Source: Actinomycetota bacterium
GTDB taxonomy: Bacteria > Actinomycetota > Actinomycetes > S36-B12
DNA length: 58,532 nt
Direction of reading: 5' to 3'
Assembly: GCA_016870195.1 (NCBI GenBank)
Contig: VGCC01000012.1
Location: 1-58,532 of the forward strand
Of the stretch, positions 50,105 to 57,730 are shown piece by piece; position 1 is the stretch's first letter, and each line of letters starts with the position of its first letter. The notes beneath the pieces were generated by a model. That model did not search any database, had not been told where the DNA came from, and worked only from the letters and a program-made list of their open reading frames with translations. The position numbers and the translations under genes were made by a program.

Positions 50105-51571
50105 TCAGCGCCTCACGTACCCGACGACCTCGACCCTGACCTTGGCCTTCACAGATGACGCCAGGGCGATCTGACCCTGGGTGCCGATATCCGCGACCAC
50201 CACGCTGGTCTTCCGTCCCATCGCTGGAATGACCGCCGACGTGGTGCCGAGATCCGCGCCGCCCACCGGATAGGCGGCGAAACGGCCCTCCTGCCCACGT
50301 CCCTTGGCAGTGACACGCAGGATCACGGCGGTGACCTTCTTCTTCTTCCGGGGTACGTCCCCGACACCGCGGGCCTTCACGACGACGACCTGATTCGGTT
50401 CGTAACGGCCACGATGGAGTTTCGTCGCAACGGAGCCCACAGCGGGGTAGATACCGTAGTCCACCGAGTAACCGAGCACATCGATCCGCACCTGCACGGG
50501 TGATTTCATCGCGCCGATCTGCAGGGTTCCATTCGATACGGGTACGGCGAGCAACGACGTACGCACTTTGGCTTTCGGGACGCGGAGTGTCACAGCGTTG
50601 CTCTTCTTGCCGATGACACCCACCCGCAGGCCGGTCTTGGACTCCGCTTCCCGAGTCGTGACGGTCACGAGCGCCGACGTGGCATTCACCGGAATAGGCG
50701 GCAGTTCGATGGTCCGCACCTCACCCGGTTGGAGTGGACCCTGCTCGACGGTCTGGTAGCCGAGTTGCGCACCGATCGCCATAAACAGGTCCTCATCCGG
50801 ACCAGGCTGCGCCGGCGCCGGCGGTCGCGCGGGCAGTTCCGGTTCGACCAGTGGCGCCTCAGGTGCCGGCGGTGCGGTCGGCGTCCCCGGGATCGGGACT
50901 CCGGTCGGGTCGAGACCCGTCGCGCCCTGGCGGGTGAGGGAGATGTGGATGTGATTGCGATGGCAGTAGTTGTCGTACTTCGGTTCCACCTTGCCGAAGC
51001 AGCCCTTGAGTTCCTGCCAGCCACGCTCGATCCCGTAGCCACGCCACATCCGGTCGTGCCACCCGATATACATCACACCGAGTTGCAGTGCGTGACCATG
51101 GATCCTTCCCGTCTGATCGGGACCGAGAAGCCAGTTCAGGAATGCTTCCGCGTTCGCACGCTGTTGCGGATCGCGGACGGACACCATCCAATCGATGGCG
51201 CGGCCTTCCTTGTGTTCGCTGGTGCCGCCCACATCGCAGCCGCGCGGGATCCAGGTGTACTGGTTCGTGCCGTACGTGGTCTTGATGATCTGATCGATCC
51301 GCAGGGCACCCGGCTTCGGGGTCGGGTCGCACGTGTTCTGGGCTTCGTACGTGATGACCGGATTGATGCCCGGGGCCATCGGAATCAAGGGTGGTGGCAC
51401 CGGTGCCGGCGGCAGCCCCTCACCCGGTACCGGCGCCCCGGCCACGACGCCGGTCCAGTTGGTCGGAACCCAGGTGGTCCGGGTGAACCCCTGGGCGCCG
51501 GATGCCACGCTCACGAGGGCCAGGGCCGCGACGGCGCCGAGCGCGGGCAGGCGTCGGCCACGGGGAAGCAC
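50105..51571 (-). CDS. Secreted M15-like domain protein with two beta-repeat domains
   Basis: A 488-residue exported protein. The signal peptide (1-28) ends near ASGAQG, and a Pro-rich spacer follows. Residues about 85-210 hold GTSEHKEGRAIDWMVS, close to the S-x-H-x-x-G-x-A-x-D zinc motif of VanY/M15 peptidases, and a later NHIHISL. This domain is found in many secreted actinobacterial proteins, and whether it is catalytic is uncertain. After a Pro-rich linker come two related beta domains of about 100 residues, ending IDVLGYSV and VEVVGYVRR, of a type often attached to cell-wall enzymes. It probably acts at the cell wall. Confidence 0.82.
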   Translation of the reverse strand: MLPRGRRLPALGAVAALALVSVASGAQGFTRTTWVPTNWTGVVAGAPVPGEGLPPAPVPPPLIPMAPGINPVITYEAQNTCDPTPKPGALRIDQIIKTTYGTNQYTWIPRGCDVGGTSEHKEGRAIDWMVSVRDPQQRANAEAFLNWLLGPDQTGRIHGHALQLGVMYIGWHDRMWRGYGIERGWQELKGCFGKVEPKYDNYCHRNHIHISLTRQGATGLDPTGVPIPGTPTAPPAPEAPLVEPELPARPPAPAQPGPDEDLFMAIGAQLGYQTVEQGPLQPGEVRTIELPPIPVNATSALVTVTTREAESKTGLRVGVIGKKSNAVTLRVPKAKVRTSLLAVPVSNGTLQIGAMKSPVQVRIDVLGYSVDYGIYPAVGSVATKLHRGRYEPNQVVVVKARGVGDVPRKKKKVTAVILRVTAKGRGQEGRFAAYPVGGADLGTTSAVIPAMGRKTSVVVADIGTQGQIALASSVKAKVRVEVVGYVRR

Positions 51572-51645
51572 CCCCCTACTGTGTCACGGGAGTGACGGAA
51601 GTGACGAACGCGGCACACGTGCGTCTCCAGGAAATTCACCTCCGC

Positions 51646-51651
51646 TAGTTT
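51646..51651 (+). promoter_or_regulatory. -10 element of the PIG-L gene (leaderless)
   Basis: TAGTTT, eight bases, then the ATG at 51660. This spacing matches that seen at greA. Confidence 0.4.
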
Positions 51652-51659
51652 GCGCCGCT

Positions 51660-52388
51660 ATGGCGCTCCCCATGCCCGATTCCGAGGTTTCCCGGATCCT
51701 GGTGGTCACCGCCCATCCCGACGATGTGGATTTCGGCGCCGCCGGAACCGTGGCGCAGTGGACCCGCCAGGGCATCGAGGTGGCCTACGGGATCGTCACC
51801 AATGGCGACGCAGGGGGCTTCGATCCGGCGGTCGCCCGGGGCGAGATCCCGGCCATCCGGCAGGCCGAGCAACGGGCGGCCGGCGAAGCCGTAGGAGTGA
51901 CCGATATTCGGTTCCTCGGCTACCGCGACGGCGAGCTGTCTGTCAGCCATGAGTTACGCCGGGATATCTCCCGACTGATCCGCCAGATTCGGCCCCAACG
52001 CATGCTGATCCAGTCCCCCGACCGGAACTGGAACCGGATTCCTGCCTCCCACCCGGACCACCTTGCCGCCGGTGAGGCGGCTATCTGCTCCGTCTATCCG
52101 GATGCCCAGAATCCCTTCGCCCATCCGTCCCTGTTGCTTGACGAGGGACTCGAAGCCTGGTCGGTCCCCGAGGTCTGGCTGATGGGCTCACCCCACCCCG
52201 ACCACTACGTCGATGTCACCGACACCTTCCCCGCGAAGATGGCCGCGATCGGGGCCCACGCGTCGCAATTGCCGATGCCCGAGGCGATCGAGGGCCGGGT
52301 ACGGCAATGGTTGGAGATGGCCGCCGAGCAGGGCGGACTCCCCTCCGGCCGGTTGGCCGAGGCCTTCCAGGTGGTGACCGCCCCCTAG
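51660..52388 (+). CDS. PIG-L/LmbE-family zinc deacetylase
   Basis: A 242-residue deacetylase with the metal-binding VVTAHPDDVDFGAAGTVA at the N-terminus, GIVTNGDAGGFD, RFLGYRDGELSVSHELRRDI and SHPDHLAAGEAAICSVYPDA carrying the second metal His. PIG-L enzymes remove acetyl groups from N-acetylglucosaminyl conjugates. It could be MshB-like, but the sequence is closer to the general BshB/LmbE group, so the substrate is open. Its stop interlocks with the following convergent membrane gene. Confidence 0.88.
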   Translation: MALPMPDSEVSRILVVTAHPDDVDFGAAGTVAQWTRQGIEVAYGIVTNGDAGGFDPAVARGEIPAIRQAEQRAAGEAVGVTDIRFLGYRDGELSVSHELRRDISRLIRQIRPQRMLIQSPDRNWNRIPASHPDHLAAGEAAICSVYPDAQNPFAHPSLLLDEGLEAWSVPEVWLMGSPHPDHYVDVTDTFPAKMAAIGAHASQLPMPEAIEGRVRQWLEMAAEQGGLPSGRLAEAFQVVTAP

Positions 52389-52735
52389 GCCCAGAAGACG
52401 GCGATCACGATGTTCACGATCGCCAGTCCGCCGATGGCGCCCCAGAGGCCGGTCTGCGGCAGCGGCTTCTTCCGTCCGACAAAAGCCAACACCGTGATGA
52501 CCAGGGTGATCGCGAGCTTGACCGAGATCTTGGCCATGTCGAGTGTCTCCTCGACCATCCCCATCTCGATCAGGCCGACCATGAGCAGGCCGGTGACCAA
52601 CTGCGTCAGGGCCCCGTGGAGCATCGCCGGGTTGACACCCTTTTCTGCCGAGCGCATTTGGACCAGGAAGCCGCCCACGACGCTGGCGAGGCCGATGAAG
52701 TGGAGGACGACGAGCAGGTTGTAGAGGAAGGTCAT
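52385..52735 (-). CDS. Four-helix membrane protein, conserved actinobacterial type
   Basis: A 116-residue protein with helices at about 4-25, 40-60, 68-85 and 96-115. It carries FLYNLLVVLHFIGLASVVGG at the start and GRKKPLP in a cytosolic loop. The early His in the first helix is the only striking polar residue. AAGGAG precedes the ATG. Function unknown. Confidence 0.75.
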   Translation of the reverse strand: MTFLYNLLVVLHFIGLASVVGGFLVQMRSAEKGVNPAMLHGALTQLVTGLLMVGLIEMGMVEETLDMAKISVKLAITLVITVLAFVGRKKPLPQTGLWGAIGGLAIVNIVIAVFWA

Positions 52736-52796
52736 CGAGGCTCCTTGTCCGGGGCTTCCAGGCTAGCGTCCGTATGCGCCGATCCCCGGGCGTTGC

Positions 52797-52802
52797 TACC
52801 CT
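52797..52802 (+). promoter_or_regulatory. -10 element of the MoxR-CoxE operon
   Basis: TACCCT, 22 bases before the ATG at 52825. A normal leader with GAGGAGG in front of the start codon follows, in contrast to the leaderless genes nearby. Confidence 0.4.
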
Positions 52803-52824
52803 CAAGTCGCGTCGAGGAGGTGCC

Positions 52825-53064
52825 ATGTCCGAGGAAAGCGACAACGCCGGCGAGGTGTTGCGTGCCATCTGGCAGCAGGGGGACAGCCAGCCCGAGCTCG
52901 ACGCCGAGTGCAGCCCCACCAAGGTGTGCCGGAACATGAAGGACGTCGGTTTCGATGGCTTCGGTGACGAAGGCGTCGACGTCGCGACCGCCTGGCGCAA
53001 TCGTCTTGCCCGGGAGGGCAAGCTCGGGGGTAGTTCACTTGTAGATCTCGTGCTCGGCAACTGA
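52825..53064 (+). CDS. Small acidic protein leading the MoxR operon
   Basis: A 79-residue soluble, acidic protein of no family I recognise. It contains a Cys pair in DAECSPTKVCRNMKDVGFDG and a helix AWRNRLAREGKLGGSSLVDL. GAGGAGG precedes the ATG. It ends one base before the GTG of the MoxR-like ATPase, so the two are co-translated. A regulatory or adaptor role for the ATPase is a guess. Confidence 0.65.
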   Translation: MSEESDNAGEVLRAIWQQGDSQPELDAECSPTKVCRNMKDVGFDGFGDEGVDVATAWRNRLAREGKLGGSSLVDLVLGN

Positions 53065-53065
53065 C

Positions 53066-53911
53066 GTGGACGTCGCCTCCCTCACCGAAGATCTGCGCGC
53101 CCGCGGCTACATCGCCGATCGAGGTTTGGCCACGTCGCTCTTCCTGGCACTGCAACTGGGCAAGCCTCTCCTGCTCGAGGGCGAGGTCGGGGTCGGCAAG
53201 ACCGAGCTCGCCCGCACCGTGGCCACGATGCTCGACCGTGATCTCATTCGCCTTCAGTGTTACGAGGGCATCGACATCCATCATGCGCTCTACGAGTGGG
53301 ACTACGCACGTCAGATGCTGTTCGTCCGGTCACTCCAGGACGCCGAGAACTCCGACGAGGATCTCTTCGGTCCGCGCTTCCTGCTTGAGCGCCCGCTCCT
53401 CCACGCCGTTCGCGCCGGTGATCGGTGCGTGCTCCTGATCGATGAGGTGGATCGCGCGGACGACGAATTCGAGGCGTTTCTCCTCGAATTGCTCGGTGAC
53501 TTCCAAGTGACCATCCCCGAGGTGGGCACGATCCGCGCCGAGTCACGTCCGATCGTGATCCTCACTTCCAACCGCACCCGCGAACTGCACGACGCCCTCA
53601 AGCGTCGATGTCTCTACACCTGGATCGGCTTCCCTGATGCCGAACGCGAGATCGCGATCGTTCGCAGCCGTCTCCCGCACATAGGTGGGGCACTCGCCGC
53701 GCAGGTCGTCGGAGCGGTCAACAAGCTTCGCGAGATGGACCTTGAGAAACTCCCCGGTGTCGCCGAGACCCTGGATTGGTCGGAGAGCCTCACCGCACTC
53801 GGCGCGCAGTCACTCACCGCGGATGCCGCGCTCGACACCCTCGGTGCCGTGGTGAAGGACCGCGACGATCTCGACTACGCCTCTCGAAGCATCCAGGATG
53901 TCATCGCCTAG
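53066..53911 (+). CDS. MoxR/CoxD-like AAA+ ATPase
   Basis: A 281-residue MoxR-family ATPase with Walker A LLEGEVGVGKTELART, the IRLQCYEGIDIHHALYEWDY segment conserved in the CoxD branch, Walker B CVLLIDEVDRADDEFEAFLL and sensor VILTSNRTRELHDALKRRC. In aerobic CO-dehydrogenase clusters CoxD partly unfolds the enzyme for copper-sulfur insertion at the Mo site. It overlaps the CoxE-like gene by 14 bases. Starts with GTG. Confidence 0.9.
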   Translation: MDVASLTEDLRARGYIADRGLATSLFLALQLGKPLLLEGEVGVGKTELARTVATMLDRDLIRLQCYEGIDIHHALYEWDYARQMLFVRSLQDAENSDEDLFGPRFLLERPLLHAVRAGDRCVLLIDEVDRADDEFEAFLLELLGDFQVTIPEVGTIRAESRPIVILTSNRTRELHDALKRRCLYTWIGFPDAEREIAIVRSRLPHIGGALAAQVVGAVNKLREMDLEKLPGVAETLDWSESLTALGAQSLTADAALDTLGAVVKDRDDLDYASRSIQDVIA

Positions 53912-55031
53912 CGGGTACGACGAGCTGCTCGTGGAATTCGGCCACGCGCTGCGCGCGGCCGGGTTGCCGATCGGAACCGACGACATCCTGACCTTCACAT
54001 CCGGGGTCGCAACGCTCAACGTCACGGATCTCATGGACGTCTACTGGGCAGGTCGCTCCACCATGGTGCGTCGTCGCGATCATGTGCCGATCTACAACAT
54101 GGTCTTCCAGAAGTTCTTCCTGGACATCGACCCGGCTTCCGCCGACGAACGCAAGAAGACGATGCGCTCCTCGGCGAATGCGGGGGCGACACTCGAGATC
54201 CCCAACACCGAGACCGGATTGCCCGGGCAGGTCAGCCCGGACGAGGTGAAGCTCGGGTATCTAGCGAGCACATCCGAGGTCTACCGTCATAAGGCATTCG
54301 GCGAGTGCTCGGATCAGGAACTGCGGCAGGTTCGCCGGCTGATCTCTCGACTCAAGGTGACTCCCCCGCGCAGACGGACCCATCGGATGGAGAAAACGCG
54401 ACGCAGCGCGAGCCTCGATATGCGCCGGATGGTGCGTGACGCGATGCGACACCTCGGTGAACCTCGGACTCTCGCCTATAAGCAACGCCGCTACAAGCTA
54501 CGTCCACTCGTACTCATTCTGGATGTCTCCGGATCGATGGCCGACTATTCCCGCAACCTTCTCCAGTTCGCCTACTGTGCGCGGCGGGCGAACGCCAAGG
54601 TCGACGTGTTCTGCTTCGGCACGCGACTGACCCGCATCACCAAGAACTTGGATCGACGCGAGCCCGATGACGCCATGCGTCTGGCGGGTGAGTCCGTTCT
54701 CGACTGGGATGGCGGCACCCGCATCGGGGATTCCCTACGGCAGTTCACCCGCGAGGCACGCCGGTCACGCCTGGGCCGCGGCGCGATCGTGGTGGTGTGC
54801 TCCGACGGCCTTGATCGCGGTGATCCGGCCGCGCTCGCCGAATCCATGGAGACCTTGGCCCGCATCGCCCACCGGGTCATCTGGGTGAACCCGCACAAGG
54901 GCGACGCCGTCGACTACGTCCCCGCGTCGATGGGGATGATCGTGGCCGACCCCTTCATCGACGAGGTGCACTCCGGTCACAACCTCGCTAGCCTCGAGCG
55001 ACTTGCCGCGCGACTCTCGAAGGTGGGCTGA
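53898..55031 (+). CDS. CoxE-like von Willebrand factor A protein
   Basis: A 377-residue protein. The N-terminal helical part (1-190) is of the CoxE type (YDELLVEFGHALRAAGLPIG). The C-terminal vWA domain has the MIDAS motif LVLILDVSGSMADYSR, with the later Thr in WDGGTRIGDSL and Asp in VVVCSDGLDRGDP. With the MoxR ATPase it forms the usual ATPase-vWA pair for maturing a metalloenzyme. It is followed one base later by the next gene. Confidence 0.9.
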   Translation: MSSPSGYDELLVEFGHALRAAGLPIGTDDILTFTSGVATLNVTDLMDVYWAGRSTMVRRRDHVPIYNMVFQKFFLDIDPASADERKKTMRSSANAGATLEIPNTETGLPGQVSPDEVKLGYLASTSEVYRHKAFGECSDQELRQVRRLISRLKVTPPRRRTHRMEKTRRSASLDMRRMVRDAMRHLGEPRTLAYKQRRYKLRPLVLILDVSGSMADYSRNLLQFAYCARRANAKVDVFCFGTRLTRITKNLDRREPDDAMRLAGESVLDWDGGTRIGDSLRQFTREARRSRLGRGAIVVVCSDGLDRGDPAALAESMETLARIAHRVIWVNPHKGDAVDYVPASMGMIVADPFIDEVHSGHNLASLERLAARLSKVG

Positions 55032-55032
55032 T

Positions 55033-55329
55033 ATGCGCTTCAGCGTGTCCCTGCGTGCCGAGGGCGACCGGGAGGTCACCCTCGAGGAGGTCGTCGAGCT
55101 CGCCGACGCCGTCGCCACCCTCAACGGCATCGCCTCCGGCTTCGGCACCATGGGCTATGGCGCGCAGATCGTGGTGGAGGCGGACACATCCGACGCCGCC
55201 GTCGACCTCGCGCTCGAGCAGTTCACCGCCGCAGTGGCAACCACCTCCCTGCCCCCATGGCCGGTCACCCAGGCAGAGACCATCGGTGAGGACGAGGACT
55301 ATGCCGACCTCGAGGATGAACCGCAGTGA
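55033..55329 (+). CDS. Conserved small protein downstream of CoxE
   Basis: A 98-residue protein with alternating strand-helix pattern (MRFSVSLRAEGDREVTLEEV, MGYGAQIVVEADTSDAAVDL) and an acidic tail. It looks like a small ferredoxin-like alpha/beta fold without metal-binding Cys. The family is not recognised. It overlaps the following gene by four bases. Confidence 0.7.
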   Translation: MRFSVSLRAEGDREVTLEEVVELADAVATLNGIASGFGTMGYGAQIVVEADTSDAAVDLALEQFTAAVATTSLPPWPVTQAETIGEDEDYADLEDEPQ

Positions 55330-55751
55330 TCCGACTCGGCAGCCTCGCGGGCTACTCCTTCGAGGGGCCTCGGGCCCTCGCCGGCTGGACGCCGCCCGCC
55401 GAGCCCGCCGTCTACGCGATCCTGGCCAAGGACCCCAAGAAGCCGCAGGAGTTCCCGGTGATCTTCGTCGGACATTCCGACGACCTCTCGACCGAAGGAT
55501 TCCCCTTCCGCCACCCGCGTGCCGCCGCCTGGGTGAACCGGGCCGGGGGGAAGTTCAACGTGCACGTCTGCTGGCTCGACGTGCCTGGTGGGACACGCTC
55601 GCACCGAGAACAGATCACCCGCGAGTTGATCGCCATCTACGACCCCAGTTGCAACGTCGAGAAGTTCGACAAGGCGTGGAAAGAGGAGTGGATCGGGGCC
55701 TATGACGCGCCGGTCACAGACGCCCTCACCACTGGGCGCGAACCCGACTAG
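55326..55751 (+). CDS. GIY-YIG-like small protein
   Basis: A 141-residue protein. AVYAIL, then VIFVGHSDDL, a later Trp/His-rich helix and ITRELIAIYDPSCN follow the order of a GIY-YIG fold. The first Tyr pair of the nuclease motif is altered and the catalytic Arg is not clear, so it may be inactive. It is the last gene of the MoxR-CoxE operon. The GTG start overlaps the previous stop, and its own stop interlocks with the convergent membrane-protein array. Confidence 0.55.
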   Translation: MIRLGSLAGYSFEGPRALAGWTPPAEPAVYAILAKDPKKPQEFPVIFVGHSDDLSTEGFPFRHPRAAAWVNRAGGKFNVHVCWLDVPGGTRSHREQITRELIAIYDPSCNVEKFDKAWKEEWIGAYDAPVTDALTTGREPD

Positions 55752-56104
55752 TCGTTGACTCCGACGCCTTCCAGCAACCGCGAGCGGCGGGTACCCATCG
55801 CAGGACGGTTCACTCCATCGGCCTCAGCAGCCTCATGGTTGAACGTCGCACCCGCAACGATGCCCTCGCCCATTCCGTAGAGCAGAGGCAGGGCGCCCGC
55901 GACGACCCCACCGGTCGTGTTGATGGCCGTGAGCCCCGGCTCGATTGCTTCCGCATCCTTCTTGATCTGCCAGACGAGATCGGCGGACTCCTCAAGGTCG
56001 GCAGCAATCTTCTTCAATTGCGAGCCGACGATGAACAGGTAGATGGCCAGGCCCGCGATCAGCAGGACCACATCAATGACAGACCACAGTTGAAGTGAGC
56101 TCAT
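55748..56104 (-). CDS. Small single-pass membrane protein, array member 5
   Basis: A 118-residue protein. One N-terminal helix (about 8-29, VIDVVLLIAGLAIYLFIVGS) is followed by an amphipathic helix and the stretch EPGLTAINTTGGVVAGALPL, which recurs in variant form in its neighbours. A basic C-terminal extension (GTRRSRLLEG) is unique to this copy. It overlaps the upstream array gene by four bases. Last gene of the minus-strand CoxI-CoxG operon. Function unknown. Confidence 0.75.
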   Translation of the reverse strand: MSSLQLWSVIDVVLLIAGLAIYLFIVGSQLKKIAADLEESADLVWQIKKDAEAIEPGLTAINTTGGVVAGALPLLYGMGEGIVAGATFNHEAAEADGVNRPAMGTRRSRLLEGVGVND

Positions 56105-56376
56105 GACCGCACCTTGTCCAATACGCGTCCGAGGAACAGATGGTGTTCCAACCCTTCGGCGAGCACCGCTTCGACGCCGCCCGCGGTTGTCGTGATCAAG
56201 GCGGTGTCAGCCGTGTTGTTCTTTGTAGCGATCAGCGTTGCCTTGATCGCGGCGACCCGAACGCGGATCCGGTGGACGAAGATCACCAAGAGGGTGAGCA
56301 ATGCCGCCACCGCAACCACGACGACGAGGCCGAGGATGTTGGCCATCGTCCACAACTGTTCGACCTGGGGATCCAT
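56101..56376 (-). CDS. Small single-pass membrane protein, array member 4
   Basis: A 91-residue protein. The N-terminal helix (about 13-35) is followed by a basic patch (HRIRVRVAAIKAT) and then KNNTADTALITTTAGGVEAV, resembling the corresponding part of members 3 and 5. The ATG lies one base after the previous stop. Function unknown. Confidence 0.75.
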   Translation of the reverse strand: MDPQVEQLWTMANILGLVVVVAVAALLTLLVIFVHRIRVRVAAIKATLIATKNNTADTALITTTAGGVEAVLAEGLEHHLFLGRVLDKVRS

Positions 56377-56377
56377 C

Positions 56378-56632
56378 TCAGCCTCCCAACCGTGCGCGTC
56401 CGCGCTTGAGTCCAGCGATAATGGCCAACGCCGAGGCGATCGTCTCGTTGAGTCCAGCAAGCCCCGCGGTATTCCGCTCCGCCTGCTGCAGACCGCCGAG
56501 GATGCTTCCGGCCTGGGTCCCAATGCGCCATGCGAGCACCAGGATGGGTACGACCAGGGCGACAACCACGAGTACGACCACCAGTCCGATGACGTACCCG
56601 AGGAGCCACCCCTCGTGTCCAGTGAAGTCCAT
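56378..56632 (-). CDS. Small single-pass membrane protein, array member 3
   Basis: An 84-residue protein with one long hydrophobic helix (about 10-35), then ERNTAGLAGLNETIASALAI and a basic end (KRGRARLGG). GGGAGAGAG stands directly before the ATG. Function unknown. Confidence 0.75.
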   Translation of the reverse strand: MDFTGHEGWLLGYVIGLVVVLVVVALVVPILVLAWRIGTQAGSILGGLQQAERNTAGLAGLNETIASALAIIAGLKRGRARLGG

Positions 56633-56640
56633 CTCTCTCC

Positions 56641-56868
56641 CTAGATCGATTCGGCGAAGGCACGGACGGGTGCCAGGCTGGCGTTCACGGATGCCACCGT
56701 CGGTACGACGGTCGAGGTCTGCGCGACGATGACCTGGACACCGCCATCGAGGGTTTCGAGCGTGTCGCTCGTCGCCTTGAGGTGGCCGCTCACCCGGATC
56801 AGCCCAAGGGCCGCCGCCCCGATGATCAGCGCACCGAGAATGAGTGTGATGACTGCATCTACTGGCAT
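56641..56868 (-). CDS. Small single-pass membrane protein, array member 2
   Basis: A 75-residue protein. The N-terminal helix (about 5-25) is followed by an amphipathic helix SGHLKATSDTLETLDGG and then TVVPTVASVNASLAPVRAFA, again similar in layout to the other members. Function unknown. Confidence 0.75.
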   Translation of the reverse strand: MPVDAVITLILGALIIGAAALGLIRVSGHLKATSDTLETLDGGVQVIVAQTSTVVPTVASVNASLAPVRAFAESI

Positions 56869-56876
56869 GTCTCCTC

Positions 56877-57131
56877 CTAGCCCAGCAACTTCGAGACGGG
56901 ACCGGCGTAGCGCACCGCTCCATTGGCAACTTCCTTGATTGCGACATCTGTCTTGACCAACAACTCAGGCGTGTTGTGGAGTTCCCCGATCAATGCAACG
57001 CCCCCGGCCAAGGTGTCGGAGGCCGCGCCTCGAATGCGCTCGAGCGCATCGAGGACCCGGTTCAGTAAGGCGACAAGAACCGGCACGATCACGATCAGCA
57101 GGAGCAGATTTCCGATTGCCCACAAACTCAT
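56877..57131 (-). CDS. Small single-pass membrane protein, array member 1
   Basis: An 84-residue protein. The N-terminal helix (about 5-24, IGNLLLLIVIVPVLVALLNR) is followed by a charged amphipathic helix (VLDALERIRGAASDTLAGGV) and a short C-terminal helix. It follows the CoxG-like gene by 11 bases with GGAGG-like sequence before the ATG. Most divergent of the five. Function unknown. Confidence 0.75.
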   Translation of the reverse strand: MSLWAIGNLLLLIVIVPVLVALLNRVLDALERIRGAASDTLAGGVALIGELHNTPELLVKTDVAIKEVANGAVRYAGPVSKLLG

Positions 57132-57142
57132 CTCAATACCTC

Positions 57143-57730
57143 CTAGCGACTCGGGGCCGGTGTGTAGGGCAGGAAGAAGCGGGCGAATATGCGCTTTGCA
57201 GCCTTCGTGAAGGCGGTGAAACCGATGGCCAAGCCACTCGCAGCCTTCGGCGCACCGACGTCCATGGGGTCGCGTCCCTCGGCGATCGCGTTCATGCGCA
57301 ACTTCATCGAGCCAGCGGTCTGGTCGATCAGGACGGCGGTGAAATCCTGGACGAGACCGCGACCGTACTGCGCGGCTGCTCCCGAAATCGCCAACTCCAT
57401 CGACATGTTCACGCGGGTCGAGCCACCCAGGGGCTGCAAGGTGACGTTGAGGAGCGCATTGGCCGCCCCCCGGCCCTTCTTGTCGGCGCCGGCCGCATCG
57501 AGGACGATCGCCTTGCGCGCATCGTCGCGGCTGGTGATTTTGACCGCGCCCGTGAATTCCAGCTTCACCGGACCCGCGGAGATGGTGACGTCACCCCGGT
57601 ACTCGTCGTCGCCGACGTGTTCGCGCAGATCCGCACCGGGGATGCAGGACGCCACGAGAGGGATGTCATCGAAGAACTTCCACACTTGATCGACCGGCTG
57701 GTCGATGTCGAACGTCTGGGTGATCAGCAT
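57143..57730 (-). CDS. coxG: CoxG-like SRPBCC protein
   Basis: A 195-residue START-like protein of the CO-dehydrogenase subunit G family. It opens TQTFDIDQPVDQVWKFFDDI and has VASCIPGADLREH, VTISAGPVKLEFTG and GSTRVNMSMELAISGAAAQY, all family hallmarks. The C-terminal amphipathic tail (FTKAAKRIFARFFLP) probably meets the membrane. CoxG proteins connect CO dehydrogenase with the membrane quinone pool. AGGAGG lies five bases before the ATG. It overlaps the XdhC/CoxI gene by seven bases. Confidence 0.9.
   Translation of the reverse strand: MLITQTFDIDQPVDQVWKFFDDIPLVASCIPGADLREHVGDDEYRGDVTISAGPVKLEFTGAVKITSRDDARKAIVLDAAGADKKGRGAANALLNVTLQPLGGSTRVNMSMELAISGAAAQYGRGLVQDFTAVLIDQTAGSMKLRMNAIAEGRDPMDVGAPKAASGLAIGFTAFTKAAKRIFARFFLPYTPAPSR

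Noticed and set aside
55326-55751. Active GIY-YIG nuclease
   Set aside because: Only the general fold order is visible. The catalytic Arg and Glu positions are uncertain, so I describe it as GIY-YIG-like only.
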